Positions 50,375 to 60,312 of a stretch of 64,000 nucleotides of DNA are shown here, in pieces. Each line of letters opens with the position of its first letter. Within the stretch, counting starts at the first letter, position 1. Location of the stretch: positions 62,001 through 126,000 of the forward strand of contig DASVNK010000065.1 in NCBI GenBank assembly GCA_036383895.1, read 5' to 3'. The notes beneath the pieces were generated by a model, which made no database searches, was not told the origin of the DNA, and saw only the letters and a list, made by a program, of their open reading frames with translations. This DNA is from DASVNK01 sp036383895. Lineage in GTDB: Bacteria; Verrucomicrobiota; Verrucomicrobiia; Limisphaerales; SXQI01. The translations under genes and the position numbers were made by a program.

Positions 50375-53300
50375 ATGATCGACCGAATCATCGAATGGTC
50401 CGTTAAGCACCGACGGATTGTTTTCTCGCTCATCGCCGCGGCCTGTTTGGCGGGATGGTGGTCTCTCCAGCGGGTTCCTCTGGATGCCATCCCGGACCTC
50501 AGCGACATCCAGGTGATCATTTACACTCGCTGGGATCGCAGCCCGGACATCATCGAGGCGCAGGTCACGTACCCGATTGTTTCCGCAATGCTCGGCGCGC
50601 CCAAGGTCAAGTCTGTGCGCGGCTTTTCAGATTTCGGTTACTCTTATGTCTATGTCATCTTCGAGGAAGGCACGGACCTCTACTGGGCGCGCGCGCGCGC
50701 CCAGGAATATCTTTCGGGGGTATTGTCGCGCCTGCCTCAGGGCGTCGTCGCGGAAATGGGGCCGGATGCCACTGCGCTAGGCTGGATTTATCAATACGCG
50801 CTTGTAGACGGGTCGGGCACGCGCAGCCTGGGTGACCTTCGGTCCTATCAGGACTGGTATTTGAAATACTATCTGAAGTCCGTGCCGGGCGTGGCCGAGG
50901 TCGCGGCGGTCGGAGGTTTCGGCAAACAGTATCAAGTGAACGTGGACCCCAACCGCCTGCGCACGTACGGACTGTCCATCAGCCGCGTGGTCGAGGCGGT
51001 GCGAGGCGGCAATAAAGAAGCCGCCGGGCGCCTGATGGAGTTCGGCAACACGGAGTACATGGTCCGCGGGCGGGGCTACTACAAGTCAGTTTCCGACCTC
51101 GAGAGCGTGGTCCTGTCCAACTCGAATGGGGCGCCCATCCGGATCCGCGACATTGGGCAAGTCGTGGTGGGTCCGGACCTTCGGCGTGGCGTCTGCGACC
51201 TCGACGGCCAGGGCGAGGTGGTTTCTGGAATCGTGGTGATGCGCCACGGACAGAACGCCCTCGACGTGATCCAGCGCGTGAAAACCCGGATTCGGGAGAT
51301 TGAGCCGGGACTGCCGGCCGGGATGAAAATCGTCCCGGTTTATGATCGCTCCGACCTGATTGTTCGCGCGGTGGACAATCTCAAAGTCACTCTGGTTGAA
51401 GTCATCATCGTCGTCATGCTGGTAATCTTCCTGTTCCTCTGGCACGTCCCCAGCGCGATCATTCCGGCGATCACCATCCCGATTGCCGTCCTGCTCTCCT
51501 TCATCCCGTTCCGCTTGATGGGAATGTCGGCCAATATCATGTCCCTCGGGGGCATTGCCATCGCGGTGGGTGCACTGGTGGACGCCGCTATCGTGATGGT
51601 GGAACAAGTACACAAGGCCCTTGAACATTGGGAACGCGATGGGCGACGTGAACCGTACGCGACCGTGGTCCTTCACGCCATCAAGCAGGTGGCGCGGCCC
51701 GCTTTCTTTGCCCTGCTCGTCATCGCGGTGTCCTTCCTTCCCATTTTGACGCTGGAAGCGCAGGAGGGCCGCCTCTTTAAGCCGCTGGCCTATACCAAGA
51801 CTCTGGCCATGATCGTCGCGGCCTTGCTGGTCATCACTCTGGATCCGGCGTTGCGGGTGACCCTCACGCATGTCAAGCGCTTCGTTTTCCGACCCGCCTG
51901 GCTGTGCCGCTGGGTCAACTCCATCGCCTTGGGAAGAATTCATGCCGAATCCAGACATCCCATCAGCCGCCGCCTCATGAACTGGTACACTCCGGTGCTG
52001 GACTTCGCCCTGCGGCGCAAGTGGCTCGTGCTGGCAACCGCCTGCGCGCTGGTGGCGTCCACCGTGCCGGTGTTTTTCAAGCTCGGCGCCGAATTCATGC
52101 CGCCCTTGGATGAAGGCTCCATCCTTTACATGCCCTCCACCATGCCGGGGATCTCGGTGGCGGAAGCGCAGAGGATTCTTCAGGTCACCGACGGCATCCT
52201 CCGACAATTCCCGGAAGTCGATCGGGTGCTGGGCAAGGCCGGCCGGGCGGACACGTCAACCGACCCTGCGCCGCTTTCCATGCTGGAGACGGTGATTATC
52301 CTCAAGCCCCAGACGGCTTGGCGTCGCGCGGATACCTGGCATTCAGCGTGGGCACCGAACTGGATGAAAGTTTTCTTCCGGCACTTCACGCCGGATCACC
52401 TCTCGCAGGAGGAACTGCTCAACCAGATGAGCGCGGCGCTGCAAATCCCGGGCCTGGCGAACGGGTGGACCATGCCGATCAAGGGTCGCATTGAAATGCT
52501 AAGCACCGGATTGCGCACGCCGGTCGGGCTGAAGATTGCGGGCAACGATCTGGCGACGATCGAAAAAATAGGGGCCGAGATCGAAGCGGTTCTCTGCAAG
52601 GTGCCGGGAACCCGAAGCATCTTCGCCGAACGCACCGGCAGCGGCTTCTTCCTGGACGTCGAGTGGGACCGGGAGAAACTGGCTCGCTACGGCCTGAGCA
52701 TGGAGGAGGCGCAGGCCACGGTGGAGAACGCCCTCGGCGGCGACAACATCACCACCCTCATTGCCGGCCGGGAGCGGTATCCAGTCAATGTCCGTTACTC
52801 GCGCGATTATCGCTCCGACCAGAGGTCCCTCGAACGGATGCTGGTTTCGACGGCCGATGGTCAAACCCAGGTGCCCTTGTCCTATGTTGCGCGCGTCGAG
52901 AAAAAGACCGGACCGGCCATGATCCGCAATGAGGATGGGATGCTCACCGGCTATGTATATGTGGACGTCGCCGGGCGCGACCTGAGCAATTACTTGTCCG
53001 AAGCCGGGCGGCTGGTCCGCGAACAGGTCAAACTCCCACCGGGTTTCGCCGTCTTTTGGAGCGGCCAGTATGAGGCGATGGCGAGAGTGCGCGAGCGTCT
53101 CCTGCTGATTGTGCCGCTCACGTTGTTCGTAATTGTCTTTCTGCTCTACCTGAACACGCGTTCCCTCGTGAAGACCTCGATCGTGCTGCTGGCGGTGCCG
53201 TTCTCGGCCGTCGGCGCCATCTGGTTCCTTTACCTGCTGGGCTACAACCTGAGCATTGGCGTCTGGGTTGGCTTGATCGCGCTGTTGGGCGTGGATGCCG

Positions 53301-53749
53301 AGACCGGCGTGTTCATGCTGACCTACCTGGACCTGGCCTACGAGCAGGCCCGAAAGGAGGGGCGGTTGCGAAACCTCTCCGAACTGCAGGCCGCCATCCG
53401 CTACGGAGCCGTGCAACGGCTCCGGCCCAAGTTCATGACGGTCGCCACCACCTTTCTCGGGCTGGTCCCGATCATGTGGTCGCTGGGCACCGGCTCTGAT
53501 GTAATGAAACGCATCGCTGCCCCGATGATCGGCGGAATCTTCACCTCGTTCCTCCTCGAATTGCTCGTCTATCCAGGCATCTACCAGATCTGGAAGTGGA
53601 ACTTTGAATTAAAGGGGCAGGTATCGCGGGAAACGCCGGCCGATTCTGAACAATGTTTGTCTTGTCGACAATTGCAGTTTGATGCGGAAGGGCGTTCTCA
53701 GACTTGTGCAGGGCATGCGTGGGACGAGGTGGCAAATGAGTTCGTGTAA
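50375..53749 (+). CDS. cusA: Heavy-metal RND efflux pump, CusA/CzcA family
   Basis: The inner-membrane proton-driven pump expels Cu(I)/Ag(I)-type ions with a CusB adaptor and CusC channel. The 1124-residue product shows the family start IEWSVKHRRIVFSLIAAACL and IPDLSDIQVIIYT. It has the TM4 proton-relay region GALVDAAIVMVEQVHK, the TM10 region GVDAETGVFMLTYLD and Met residues at copper-relay positions (EFMPPLDEG, PLSMLETV, RIEMLSTGLRTP). The Met pattern favours CusA over CzcA. A C-terminal tail of about 45 residues beyond the usual end carries a CLSC motif and further Cys/His. No cusB or cusC is immediately adjacent. Confidence 0.93.
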   Translation: MIDRIIEWSVKHRRIVFSLIAAACLAGWWSLQRVPLDAIPDLSDIQVIIYTRWDRSPDIIEAQVTYPIVSAMLGAPKVKSVRGFSDFGYSYVYVIFEEGTDLYWARARAQEYLSGVLSRLPQGVVAEMGPDATALGWIYQYALVDGSGTRSLGDLRSYQDWYLKYYLKSVPGVAEVAAVGGFGKQYQVNVDPNRLRTYGLSISRVVEAVRGGNKEAAGRLMEFGNTEYMVRGRGYYKSVSDLESVVLSNSNGAPIRIRDIGQVVVGPDLRRGVCDLDGQGEVVSGIVVMRHGQNALDVIQRVKTRIREIEPGLPAGMKIVPVYDRSDLIVRAVDNLKVTLVEVIIVVMLVIFLFLWHVPSAIIPAITIPIAVLLSFIPFRLMGMSANIMSLGGIAIAVGALVDAAIVMVEQVHKALEHWERDGRREPYATVVLHAIKQVARPAFFALLVIAVSFLPILTLEAQEGRLFKPLAYTKTLAMIVAALLVITLDPALRVTLTHVKRFVFRPAWLCRWVNSIALGRIHAESRHPISRRLMNWYTPVLDFALRRKWLVLATACALVASTVPVFFKLGAEFMPPLDEGSILYMPSTMPGISVAEAQRILQVTDGILRQFPEVDRVLGKAGRADTSTDPAPLSMLETVIILKPQTAWRRADTWHSAWAPNWMKVFFRHFTPDHLSQEELLNQMSAALQIPGLANGWTMPIKGRIEMLSTGLRTPVGLKIAGNDLATIEKIGAEIEAVLCKVPGTRSIFAERTGSGFFLDVEWDREKLARYGLSMEEAQATVENALGGDNITTLIAGRERYPVNVRYSRDYRSDQRSLERMLVSTADGQTQVPLSYVARVEKKTGPAMIRNEDGMLTGYVYVDVAGRDLSNYLSEAGRLVREQVKLPPGFAVFWSGQYEAMARVRERLLLIVPLTLFVIVFLLYLNTRSLVKTSIVLLAVPFSAVGAIWFLYLLGYNLSIGVWVGLIALLGVDAETGVFMLTYLDLAYEQARKEGRLRNLSELQAAIRYGAVQRLRPKFMTVATTFLGLVPIMWSLGTGSDVMKRIAAPMIGGIFTSFLLELLVYPGIYQIWKWNFELKGQVSRETPADSEQCLSCRQLQFDAEGRSQTCAGHAWDEVANEFV

Positions 53750-54206
53750 GCATTTCAAAGCGGGCGTTTTTCTCAGTAGATGTTCATTCGTTAAAAGAGG
53801 CTAAAAAGTATCCGTTCAGAGAAACTGCGGGTGGTGAAGGCGCACCTTGTTCGGAATCTTCGGCGCACCTCAACGAACAGACGCCGACGCGTATCGGGGC
53901 CTCGGCCGGTTGGCTGGCGGCCTTCGGAGGGTGTTCTTCTCCGGCATGCCCTGTCTTCGAAATTCGAAACGACAGATTTACTTGAGAATAGCTGTAAACG
54001 TAATTTACAGAATAGCCTTCTCCTGCTGACCCTCTCGTTTGGAGATCATGCGTTTTTGATCTTGGAATAGGCTATGCTAATAGGTTGTATTACCAATTTG
54101 CCAGATAAGAACTAGAACCACCAACCGGTCGCCGTCGGCTAGGCCTCATTTGGCTTGGGCTGCCGCTTGGATCCTCAAGTGACCCCAAATCTAGAGTGAG
54201 ATCGGG
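53750..54206. other. Interval between cusA and the sensor kinase with no recognised gene
   Basis: Frames open on the plus strand (for example 53831-54070) are Arg-rich with no domain or start signal. The interval separates cusA from the two-component genes and may hold the promoter of the kinase. I see no clear operator, terminator or repeat. Confidence 0.5.
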
Positions 54207-56207
54207 ATGGAAAAACCGGGCAATCCCACTGAATCCGCCACGCCATCGGATGCGCCCCTGCGCGAGCGGACCGAAACGATCACCCAGGTCGGAGTGGTGG
54301 AAGCCGCGTTAAACATCGAGCACCTGTCGAACGAGCAAATCCGGCGGACGGCCCAAGAATTGCAAGTGCATCAGATCGAGCTGGAGATGTTGAATGAGGA
54401 ACTGCGTCGGGCGCAGGACGATTTGGACGTCGCGCGGGCGAAGTATTTCGACCTCTACCAGTTGGTCAATCTTCTCGAGCAGAATCCCAGCCCGGTGCTG
54501 CGCGTTGCGGGCGATGGCAGCCTTCTCTACGCGAACGCACCCGGCCACGAGTGCCTGGCTTTGTGCGGGGCTGCGGAAGAGGAGTTGCCCGCAAGCTTGC
54601 GCAGCCTGGTCGCCAAGGCTCTCCAGCAGGAGCGACCAATCGAAAGCGAAGTGTCCGATCTACATGGGCGGACTTTTTGGTTTGCGGCACTCCGACCGTC
54701 CGGAGAGCGCTACGTGAACCTCTATGGTCTTGACATCACCCAGCGCAAACTCGCCGGAGAGGCGCAGGCCGCGTTGCTGGACCGGTATCATTCCTTCCTT
54801 GGAGTTACAGGTCAGGTGGGGTGGACAACCAATGCGGACGGCGAGGTGGTGGAAGACATGCCGGCGTGGAGCAAATTCACCGGTCAGACAGTTGAGGAGA
54901 TGCGCGGCTGGGGCTGGTTGAAGGCCGTTCATCCCGATGATTTCGAACGGACGGTGCAGGTCTGGCGTCAGGCGGCGGCGGAGAAAAAGAAATACGAGGT
55001 CGAGTACCGTCTGCGCCGGCACGACGGCGTTTACCGGTACTTCCTGGCCCGCGGTGTCCCGACATTCCAGAGTGATGGCAGCATTCGCGAATGGGTCGGC
55101 ACGTGCATTGACATTACCGAAATCGATTTCACGAACGATTGGGATTACTGGGAAACGCCCGAACATGTCATGTGTTATTGCTCGCCCTCGTGCGAAGGAA
55201 TCACGGGGTATTCCGCAGAGGAATTCCTCATGAACCCGAATCTCCTGCACGAGATCGTTCACCCGGAAGACGTCGGCAACTGGCGGCAGTCTCGGCTGGC
55301 ACAGCCAAGGGAGCAGGGAGTCAGCACAACGGTATTCCGGATTATCCGGAAGGACGGGACCATCCGCTGGTTGGAGCGCGCCGGGCAACCGGTGCTGGGA
55401 AGAGAGGGCTTGTTCTTGGGCATCCGGGCCAGGAACCGGGACATTACCGATCGCAAAGCCCATGAGATGGAATCACAGCAATTGCGGGAGGAACTTGCCC
55501 ATATTACGCGGGTGACCACCGCTGGCCAGTTCGCCGCGTCCCTGGCCCACGAACTGAATCAACCCCTGACCGCCATCCTGTGCAACGCTCAGGCGGCTGA
55601 ACGGTTTCTGGCTGGCGGCCAGCCGGATCTCGCGGAAGTACGGGAGGCGCTCCGTGATATACAGTCTGACAGCGGGCGCGCCGGGATCGTCATTCAAAAC
55701 CTGCGCGCCATGTTTTACCAGACTGGCGCGGAACATGCCGCTCTCTCCATGAATGACCTCGTTCAGGAAACCACCCACTTGCTGCACAGCGAGTTGATCT
55801 CGAAGGGCACGTCGCTGCGGCTGGAACTGGCGCCCGGGTTGCCCAGCGTATGGGGCAACCGCATCGAGTTGCAGCAAGTGCTGCTGAACTTGATCATAAA
55901 TGCCCTGGAGGCCATGAGCAGCGTCCCGCCGACGGCGCGCGTGTTGCAGATCCGCACCCGCCTCGAGGAACCGGCCCTGGTCCAGGTTTCCGTGCGGGAT
56001 TCGGGCCCCGGGGTTGCGGCGGCGCAGTTCACCCGCTTGTTCAAGCCGTTCGTGACCACCAAAGCGACGGGCATGGGCATGGGGCTGGCCATCTGCCAGT
56101 CCCTCATCGAGGCGCATCACGGTCGCCTCTGGGCGGCCAACAACCCGGAGGGCGGGGCCACGTTACATCTCACCCTCCCGACTCATCAGGAAGGAGCCAA
56201 GGCATGA
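54207..56207 (+). CDS. PAS-containing sensor histidine kinase, FixL-like
   Basis: The soluble 666-residue kinase has an N-terminal helical segment (about 30-85, ELQVHQIELEMLNEELRRAQ). Three PAS-like regions follow (about 90-180, 195-310 with GWLKAVHPDDFERTV and IDITE, and 320-425 with SPSCEGITGYSAEEF). The phospho-acceptor box is ASLAHELNQPLTAILCNAQ (His about 447), with N-box LNLIINALEAM, DSGPGV and GMGMGLAICQSLI. No membrane helix is present, so a diffusible or redox signal is likely. Its stop overlaps the ATG of the response regulator (ATGA), so they form a pair. Confidence 0.93.
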   Translation: MEKPGNPTESATPSDAPLRERTETITQVGVVEAALNIEHLSNEQIRRTAQELQVHQIELEMLNEELRRAQDDLDVARAKYFDLYQLVNLLEQNPSPVLRVAGDGSLLYANAPGHECLALCGAAEEELPASLRSLVAKALQQERPIESEVSDLHGRTFWFAALRPSGERYVNLYGLDITQRKLAGEAQAALLDRYHSFLGVTGQVGWTTNADGEVVEDMPAWSKFTGQTVEEMRGWGWLKAVHPDDFERTVQVWRQAAAEKKKYEVEYRLRRHDGVYRYFLARGVPTFQSDGSIREWVGTCIDITEIDFTNDWDYWETPEHVMCYCSPSCEGITGYSAEEFLMNPNLLHEIVHPEDVGNWRQSRLAQPREQGVSTTVFRIIRKDGTIRWLERAGQPVLGREGLFLGIRARNRDITDRKAHEMESQQLREELAHITRVTTAGQFAASLAHELNQPLTAILCNAQAAERFLAGGQPDLAEVREALRDIQSDSGRAGIVIQNLRAMFYQTGAEHAALSMNDLVQETTHLLHSELISKGTSLRLELAPGLPSVWGNRIELQQVLLNLIINALEAMSSVPPTARVLQIRTRLEEPALVQVSVRDSGPGVAAAQFTRLFKPFVTTKATGMGMGLAICQSLIEAHHGRLWAANNPEGGATLHLTLPTHQEGAKA

Positions 56208-56854
56208 GCGGACACCTGTGCCATGCAGCCACCGTCCTGGTGGTGGACGACGATGCGAGTGTGCGCAAAGCGCTGGCGCGACTCTTCCAGTCGGCGGGTT
56301 GGCAGGCAGAAACCTTCGCGTCCGCACGGGAGTTTCTTGACCACGTCGCGCCCGCCAGCCCGTCCTGTTTGGTGCTGGATGTCTGGATGCCTGGCTTGAG
56401 CGGCCTGGATCTTCAGGCGGAGATGACCTCGCGCCACCTGCACACGCCCATTATTTTCATCACCGGAAATGGGAACGTCCCGATGAGCGTCCAAGCGATG
56501 AAAGCGGGCGCGGTGGATTTTTTGATCAAGCCTTTCAAGGACGAGGAACTGCTCTGGGTCGTCCAGGAAGCCATCCAGGAGGACGCGCGCCTCCAGGCGG
56601 CCCGCGCCGTGAAGGCCGAAATCCAAAGCCGCCTGCAAACCCTGACGGGTCGAGAGCACGAGGTGCTCCACCTGGTGGTCAAAGGCAGGATGAACAAGGA
56701 AATTGCCGACGCGCTCGGCGTGACTGAGCCCACGGTTAAGGTTCATCGTGGCCGCGTCATGCAGAAAATGCAGGTGCCCTCAGTGGCCGAATTGGTCCAG
56801 ACCGTCGCCCTTGTCAGGGCCGGGCGGTCAGACCGCCGCACCGCCGGGGACTAA
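56204..56854 (+). CDS. FixJ-family response regulator
   Basis: The receiver (about 10-125) has D15/D16, phospho-acceptor D59 in CLVLDVWMPGLSGL, T/S switch in IIFITGNGN and the Lys in DFLIKPF. A LuxR-type HTH begins at LTGREHEVLHLVV. AAGGAG lies eight bases before the ATG at 56204, which overlaps the kinase stop. The pair sits within the copper region and could control cusA or the oxidase, but no binding site could be assigned. Confidence 0.94.
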   Translation: MSGHLCHAATVLVVDDDASVRKALARLFQSAGWQAETFASAREFLDHVAPASPSCLVLDVWMPGLSGLDLQAEMTSRHLHTPIIFITGNGNVPMSVQAMKAGAVDFLIKPFKDEELLWVVQEAIQEDARLQAARAVKAEIQSRLQTLTGREHEVLHLVVKGRMNKEIADALGVTEPTVKVHRGRVMQKMQVPSVAELVQTVALVRAGRSDRRTAGD

Positions 56855-57347
56855 CCCGGAGATTTCACAAACTTCGGAGCCGACGTGAGGAGGCGGATGG
56901 AGGGCGCGTCGCAGGGCTCCGCCTCCTGACATTGTCGTCCACGGTCTGTCGCCATTTTGCGTGTGGTCTGAATACGCGAGGCGAACCCGGATATTCAAGG
57001 TCCAGTTTGCCCCCTTCTTGGTTTGCCCTTTCCGCACGCTCTACGACTTAGGTCTAATACCAACCCCGGCGCACCTCTGGCACAATTTTGGACTCCTATT
57101 CGAATAAGGACCGAATTTACCGCCAAACACCGGTGAGAGCAGCGAAAGCAAAATCGTTAAAAACCGAAGCCAGGCGGCCATGGTATGTCCGCCTGCCGGG
57201 GGAGACGTTCGCGGGGTTTGCTGCTGGCAGTCTCGCTCCTCGCCGTAGCGTTCTGCGCCAACCTGGACTGGATGGCTTTTACTTTGCGAGCGGGGCTCTC
57301 CCTTCCTTCAACCACCCGGCCCCAATCGGAAAACAATTCACATTATT
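56855..57347. other. Interval upstream of the ECF sigma gene with no supported gene
   Basis: Plus-strand frames at 57088 and 57185 are open into the sigma gene, and one contains a hydrophobic stretch (RGLLLAVSLLAVAFCANLDW). It lacks a Shine-Dalgarno and overlaps the sigma start, so I do not call it. A sigma54-like TGGCAC...TGG at 57079 lacks the GC of the -12 element and was not accepted. Confidence 0.45.
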
Positions 57348-58355
57348 ATGACGAACCTCTGGATCGCCCCACCGCCCCCCCGGGCGGACGGCACGGACGG
57401 CAGAAACCGCCTGGAACAAATTGAGGCATTGAGCCCCGAAGTGCATCGTTTTGTGGAAAGGCGGGTGGACAACCGAGAAGATGCCGAGGACATCGCGCAG
57501 CAGGCCTTGCTGGTGGCTTGTGCGAAATTCGAAACCTTTCGGGGCGAGAATCTCCGGGGTTGGCTATTGACGATCGCGCGCAATCTCATGACGGATTATT
57601 ACCGGAGGCAGCAACGGTTCGAGTTCGTTGACATGGAGGATGCGACGCAACTGGAAATGAATCTGGCGGTCCAGACCGACCCCGGGGCCGTCCAGGAGGC
57701 CTGCGCGAACCGGGAACGACTACGCTGTTACTTCGACTGCATCGCGAAGCGGCTGCCGCTTGAAGCGCAGGTGGCGGTGCTGTTGGCGGACGTCTTGGGC
57801 AACCGCGACAAGGATGCCGCCGACCAGTTGGGTGTGAGTGTGCCGTCGTTCAAACTGTTGATTCACCAGGCCCGGGCCCGCCTGCATGAGGCCGCTGGGG
57901 GCTGGTGCGCACTGGTGGACCGTGGGAATGGCGGCAAGGACAAGAAACCCCTCCGCGTCAATACGCACGAGTCCGGCGCCGCCACTGGCAAGAATGGAGA
58001 GTCCGCGGGAAGGTGCCACCCCATCTGCTACCCGGAGACGGTTGAGGTTTCCCGATTCAAGCCACTCGGTCACAATCCCGACTGGAACATTGTTCTGAAC
58101 TTCCCAAACCACGCACCGCGCTTCGATCATGGGTTACCGGTGAACGGTGAGAGCCGCTCGCCTGACCACGGGGGCATCGGTCAGCCTCATTGTGACGCCT
58201 GCGGTGCCGGTGGCCTGAGTTGTCCTCCTGCTACCCAATGCGCGGTTGGCCTAAAATGCCGCCTGGGTCTCAAATGTGGCCAGATCGTGCCCAGGCTCCT
58301 CGCGTTGCGTGACACACTCCTTGCAAAATTTGTGCGAGCGGTGGGATCGCCCTGA
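57348..58355 (+). CDS. ECF RNA polymerase sigma factor with long Cys-rich C-terminal extension
   Basis: Sigma region 2 is clear (FVERRVDNREDAEDIAQQAL, WLLTIARNLMTDYYRRQQR) and region 4 follows (LADVLGNRDKDAADQLGVS, FKLLIHQARARLHE), ending near residue 182. Another ~150 residues carry nine Cys: one at 187, CHPIC (223, 227), CDAC (282, 285) and single Cys at 292, 298, 304 and 310, plus several His. Cys-rich tails are known in the CorE (ECF44) type, where they bind copper and control sigma activity. This tail lies in a copper region, which fits, but its spacing differs and homology is unproven. No anti-sigma gene is adjacent. Confidence 0.8.
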   Translation: MTNLWIAPPPPRADGTDGRNRLEQIEALSPEVHRFVERRVDNREDAEDIAQQALLVACAKFETFRGENLRGWLLTIARNLMTDYYRRQQRFEFVDMEDATQLEMNLAVQTDPGAVQEACANRERLRCYFDCIAKRLPLEAQVAVLLADVLGNRDKDAADQLGVSVPSFKLLIHQARARLHEAAGGWCALVDRGNGGKDKKPLRVNTHESGAATGKNGESAGRCHPICYPETVEVSRFKPLGHNPDWNIVLNFPNHAPRFDHGLPVNGESRSPDHGGIGQPHCDACGAGGLSCPPATQCAVGLKCRLGLKCGQIVPRLLALRDTLLAKFVRAVGSP

Positions 58356-58575
58356 GGATCCCAACCCCTACAAGAATACCCTGCCAACGCCCTCTCGTCC
58401 GCTACATCTCGCCGCTCTGAGGCGCGGCCTCGTCAGTTGTTTAGCAGAAGCGGGATCTCCCTTCAAACGTCGCGACTATCGTTTCAGGCCGCCTGTTCGT
58501 CTATATAAATATGGTGGGAGAGTCATTGAGACTTCCTCGATTCCTGGATCGGCGTTCTGCGCCCTTAAAATTCGA

Positions 58576-60186
58576 ATGAACATTATGAACCGTCGCTACC
58601 TGCTACTCTTTGTGATCGGCGTGTCCAGTCTGGCTCTCACGGCGTTTTCGCAGACCATCGTCAATCCGTTACCTGTGATCAACCTCTACCCGCTTGACGC
58701 CGGGGCGGCGGAAGTTCCGGTTGGCCCGCAAAATATGGCGAGCTTTCGCGTCACACATAATTTTCCGCCGACGGCGACGGTAAGCTTCCTCTTCACGCTT
58801 GGCGGCACCGCTCGCGAAGGCGATGACTACCTCGCTTTGCCTGCATCGAACATGACGAGCAGTCTCTTCGGCCGGTGGTTCACGTTCCCGGCGGGGCAAA
58901 GCGAAGCGGAGATGGTCATCGCGCCGGTCGACGACCTGCTGGTCGAGAGCGACGAAACCGTGACGCTCTCACTCTACACACCGCCATTCAATGGAGCTTT
59001 CGGTACGCCGGCGGATTGGCGCGACTCCTTCGGCTTCGCCTACGGCAGCAACTCGACCGCGGTCGTTACGATCCTCAGTGACGACACCGCGTCCACCCCG
59101 TTCGCGCTCGTCACCATCGCGGCCACGGACGCGACCGGTTCTGAAATTCCACCCGCGTTTGGCGCCAGAGACCCCGCTGTCTTTACCCTCACACGCACCG
59201 GATCGAACCTTGGGGCTATCACGGTGAATTACTCGTTCGACGAGTTGCCCGGCACGTTTCCGCCGACGTTACCAATTCCGGTCATGGCCAGGAACGGCAT
59301 TGATTTTGAAACCCTTTCCGGATCAGTGACGTTCGCCGAGGGGGCGGCCACCGCAGAGATCGTAGTCCACCCGATCTTCGACTTGCTGAGAGAGGCCAGC
59401 GAGTATGTGAAGGTCACCCTCCAGCCCTCGCCATTGCCGGCGTCGGAGCCCGGCAGCTATGTGATCGACCAGAACACGACCGCCGTCGCGCACATTTTGA
59501 ACTTCGCATCCGAGAGCATCCCCACCGTCACCATCGCAGTGAACGATCCCCAGGCCATCGAGGATAATGTGCTCCGCCGCACGGGCAGCATCACGGTCAC
59601 GCGGCAGGGCAGCGTCGACAAGGCGATCACTGTCCCTTATCGGATTAGCGGCACAGCCTTAAACGGCGTGGACTACGTCACCCTTCCCGGTTTCGTCACG
59701 TTCCCCGCAGGCAGAAGAGGCGCTCTTATCTTGATCGATCCCATTAAAGACAATTTGCGAGAGGGGGTCGAGAGCGTGGACTTGAGGTTGCTCGCGCCGC
59801 CGCCTGGGATTTATCCTCCACCGTACCTAGTCGGCAACCCGGGCAGTGCGGGCGTGGCGATCCGCGATCACCTCCGCTGGTCGGCGAACTTCGCCTCGAC
59901 CGGCCAAGTCACCACCTCGCTCGAACGCCTGCCCGACGGCACGTTCATTCTGGGCGCACCCAGCCTGAATGTGGCGACGACCAACTACATTGTCGAAGCA
60001 TCGACCGACTTGGTGCATTGGGAGGAAATCGGGACAGCCAACGTCATCGAGAGCTTTGCCGAGTTCGTGGACGCGAACGCAGCGAACCTGCCGGCGCGCT
60101 TTTACCGGATGCGCCCTGCCGCTTCTGGCGCAGCGGTCCCCTCGGTCAATCGCGTCGAGGCCTACGGCACGAAGGCACCTCGCTAA
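58576..60186 (+). CDS. Secreted Calx-beta repeat protein
   Basis: The ATG at 58576 (or 58585) opens a signal peptide (RRYLLLFVIGVSSLALTAFSQ). Three Calx-beta domains follow, each with the pattern G.A..G.DY/DF...FPAG/FAEG...I.PI.D...E..E.V.L.L (for example GTAREGDDYLALP, ARNGIDFETLSGSVTFAEG, GTALNGVDYVTLPGFVTFPA). A C-terminal tail reads YIVEASTDLVHWEEIG...FYRMRP. These domains bind Ca2+ and are typical of adhesins and surface proteins. The frame opens upstream from 58276 but has no coding character there. It lies between the sigma factor and the multicopper oxidase, so co-regulation with them is possible. Confidence 0.85.
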   Translation: MNIMNRRYLLLFVIGVSSLALTAFSQTIVNPLPVINLYPLDAGAAEVPVGPQNMASFRVTHNFPPTATVSFLFTLGGTAREGDDYLALPASNMTSSLFGRWFTFPAGQSEAEMVIAPVDDLLVESDETVTLSLYTPPFNGAFGTPADWRDSFGFAYGSNSTAVVTILSDDTASTPFALVTIAATDATGSEIPPAFGARDPAVFTLTRTGSNLGAITVNYSFDELPGTFPPTLPIPVMARNGIDFETLSGSVTFAEGAATAEIVVHPIFDLLREASEYVKVTLQPSPLPASEPGSYVIDQNTTAVAHILNFASESIPTVTIAVNDPQAIEDNVLRRTGSITVTRQGSVDKAITVPYRISGTALNGVDYVTLPGFVTFPAGRRGALILIDPIKDNLREGVESVDLRLLAPPPGIYPPPYLVGNPGSAGVAIRDHLRWSANFASTGQVTTSLERLPDGTFILGAPSLNVATTNYIVEASTDLVHWEEIGTANVIESFAEFVDANAANLPARFYRMRPAASGAAVPSVNRVEAYGTKAPR

Positions 60187-60312
60187 TCATGGGATTTGCG
60201 ACAGCAAATCATTTCAAATGCTGCGCATCGCGAACGCAGGATGAATCACGACTCAAGAATGACACCTGAGACAACGCGCCATTAGCATGAAGGATTGAAA
60301 CTGGGGGAAAGT

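Noticed and set aside
55850..56203. Long upstream extension of the FixJ-like regulator
   Set aside because: It overlaps the kinase gene in another frame; the receiver starts at 56204 with a good Shine-Dalgarno.
57070..57095. Sigma54-type promoter before the ECF sigma gene
   Set aside because: The -24 TGGCAC is present but the -12 GC is replaced by GA, and no enhancer-binding protein of the NtrC type is nearby.
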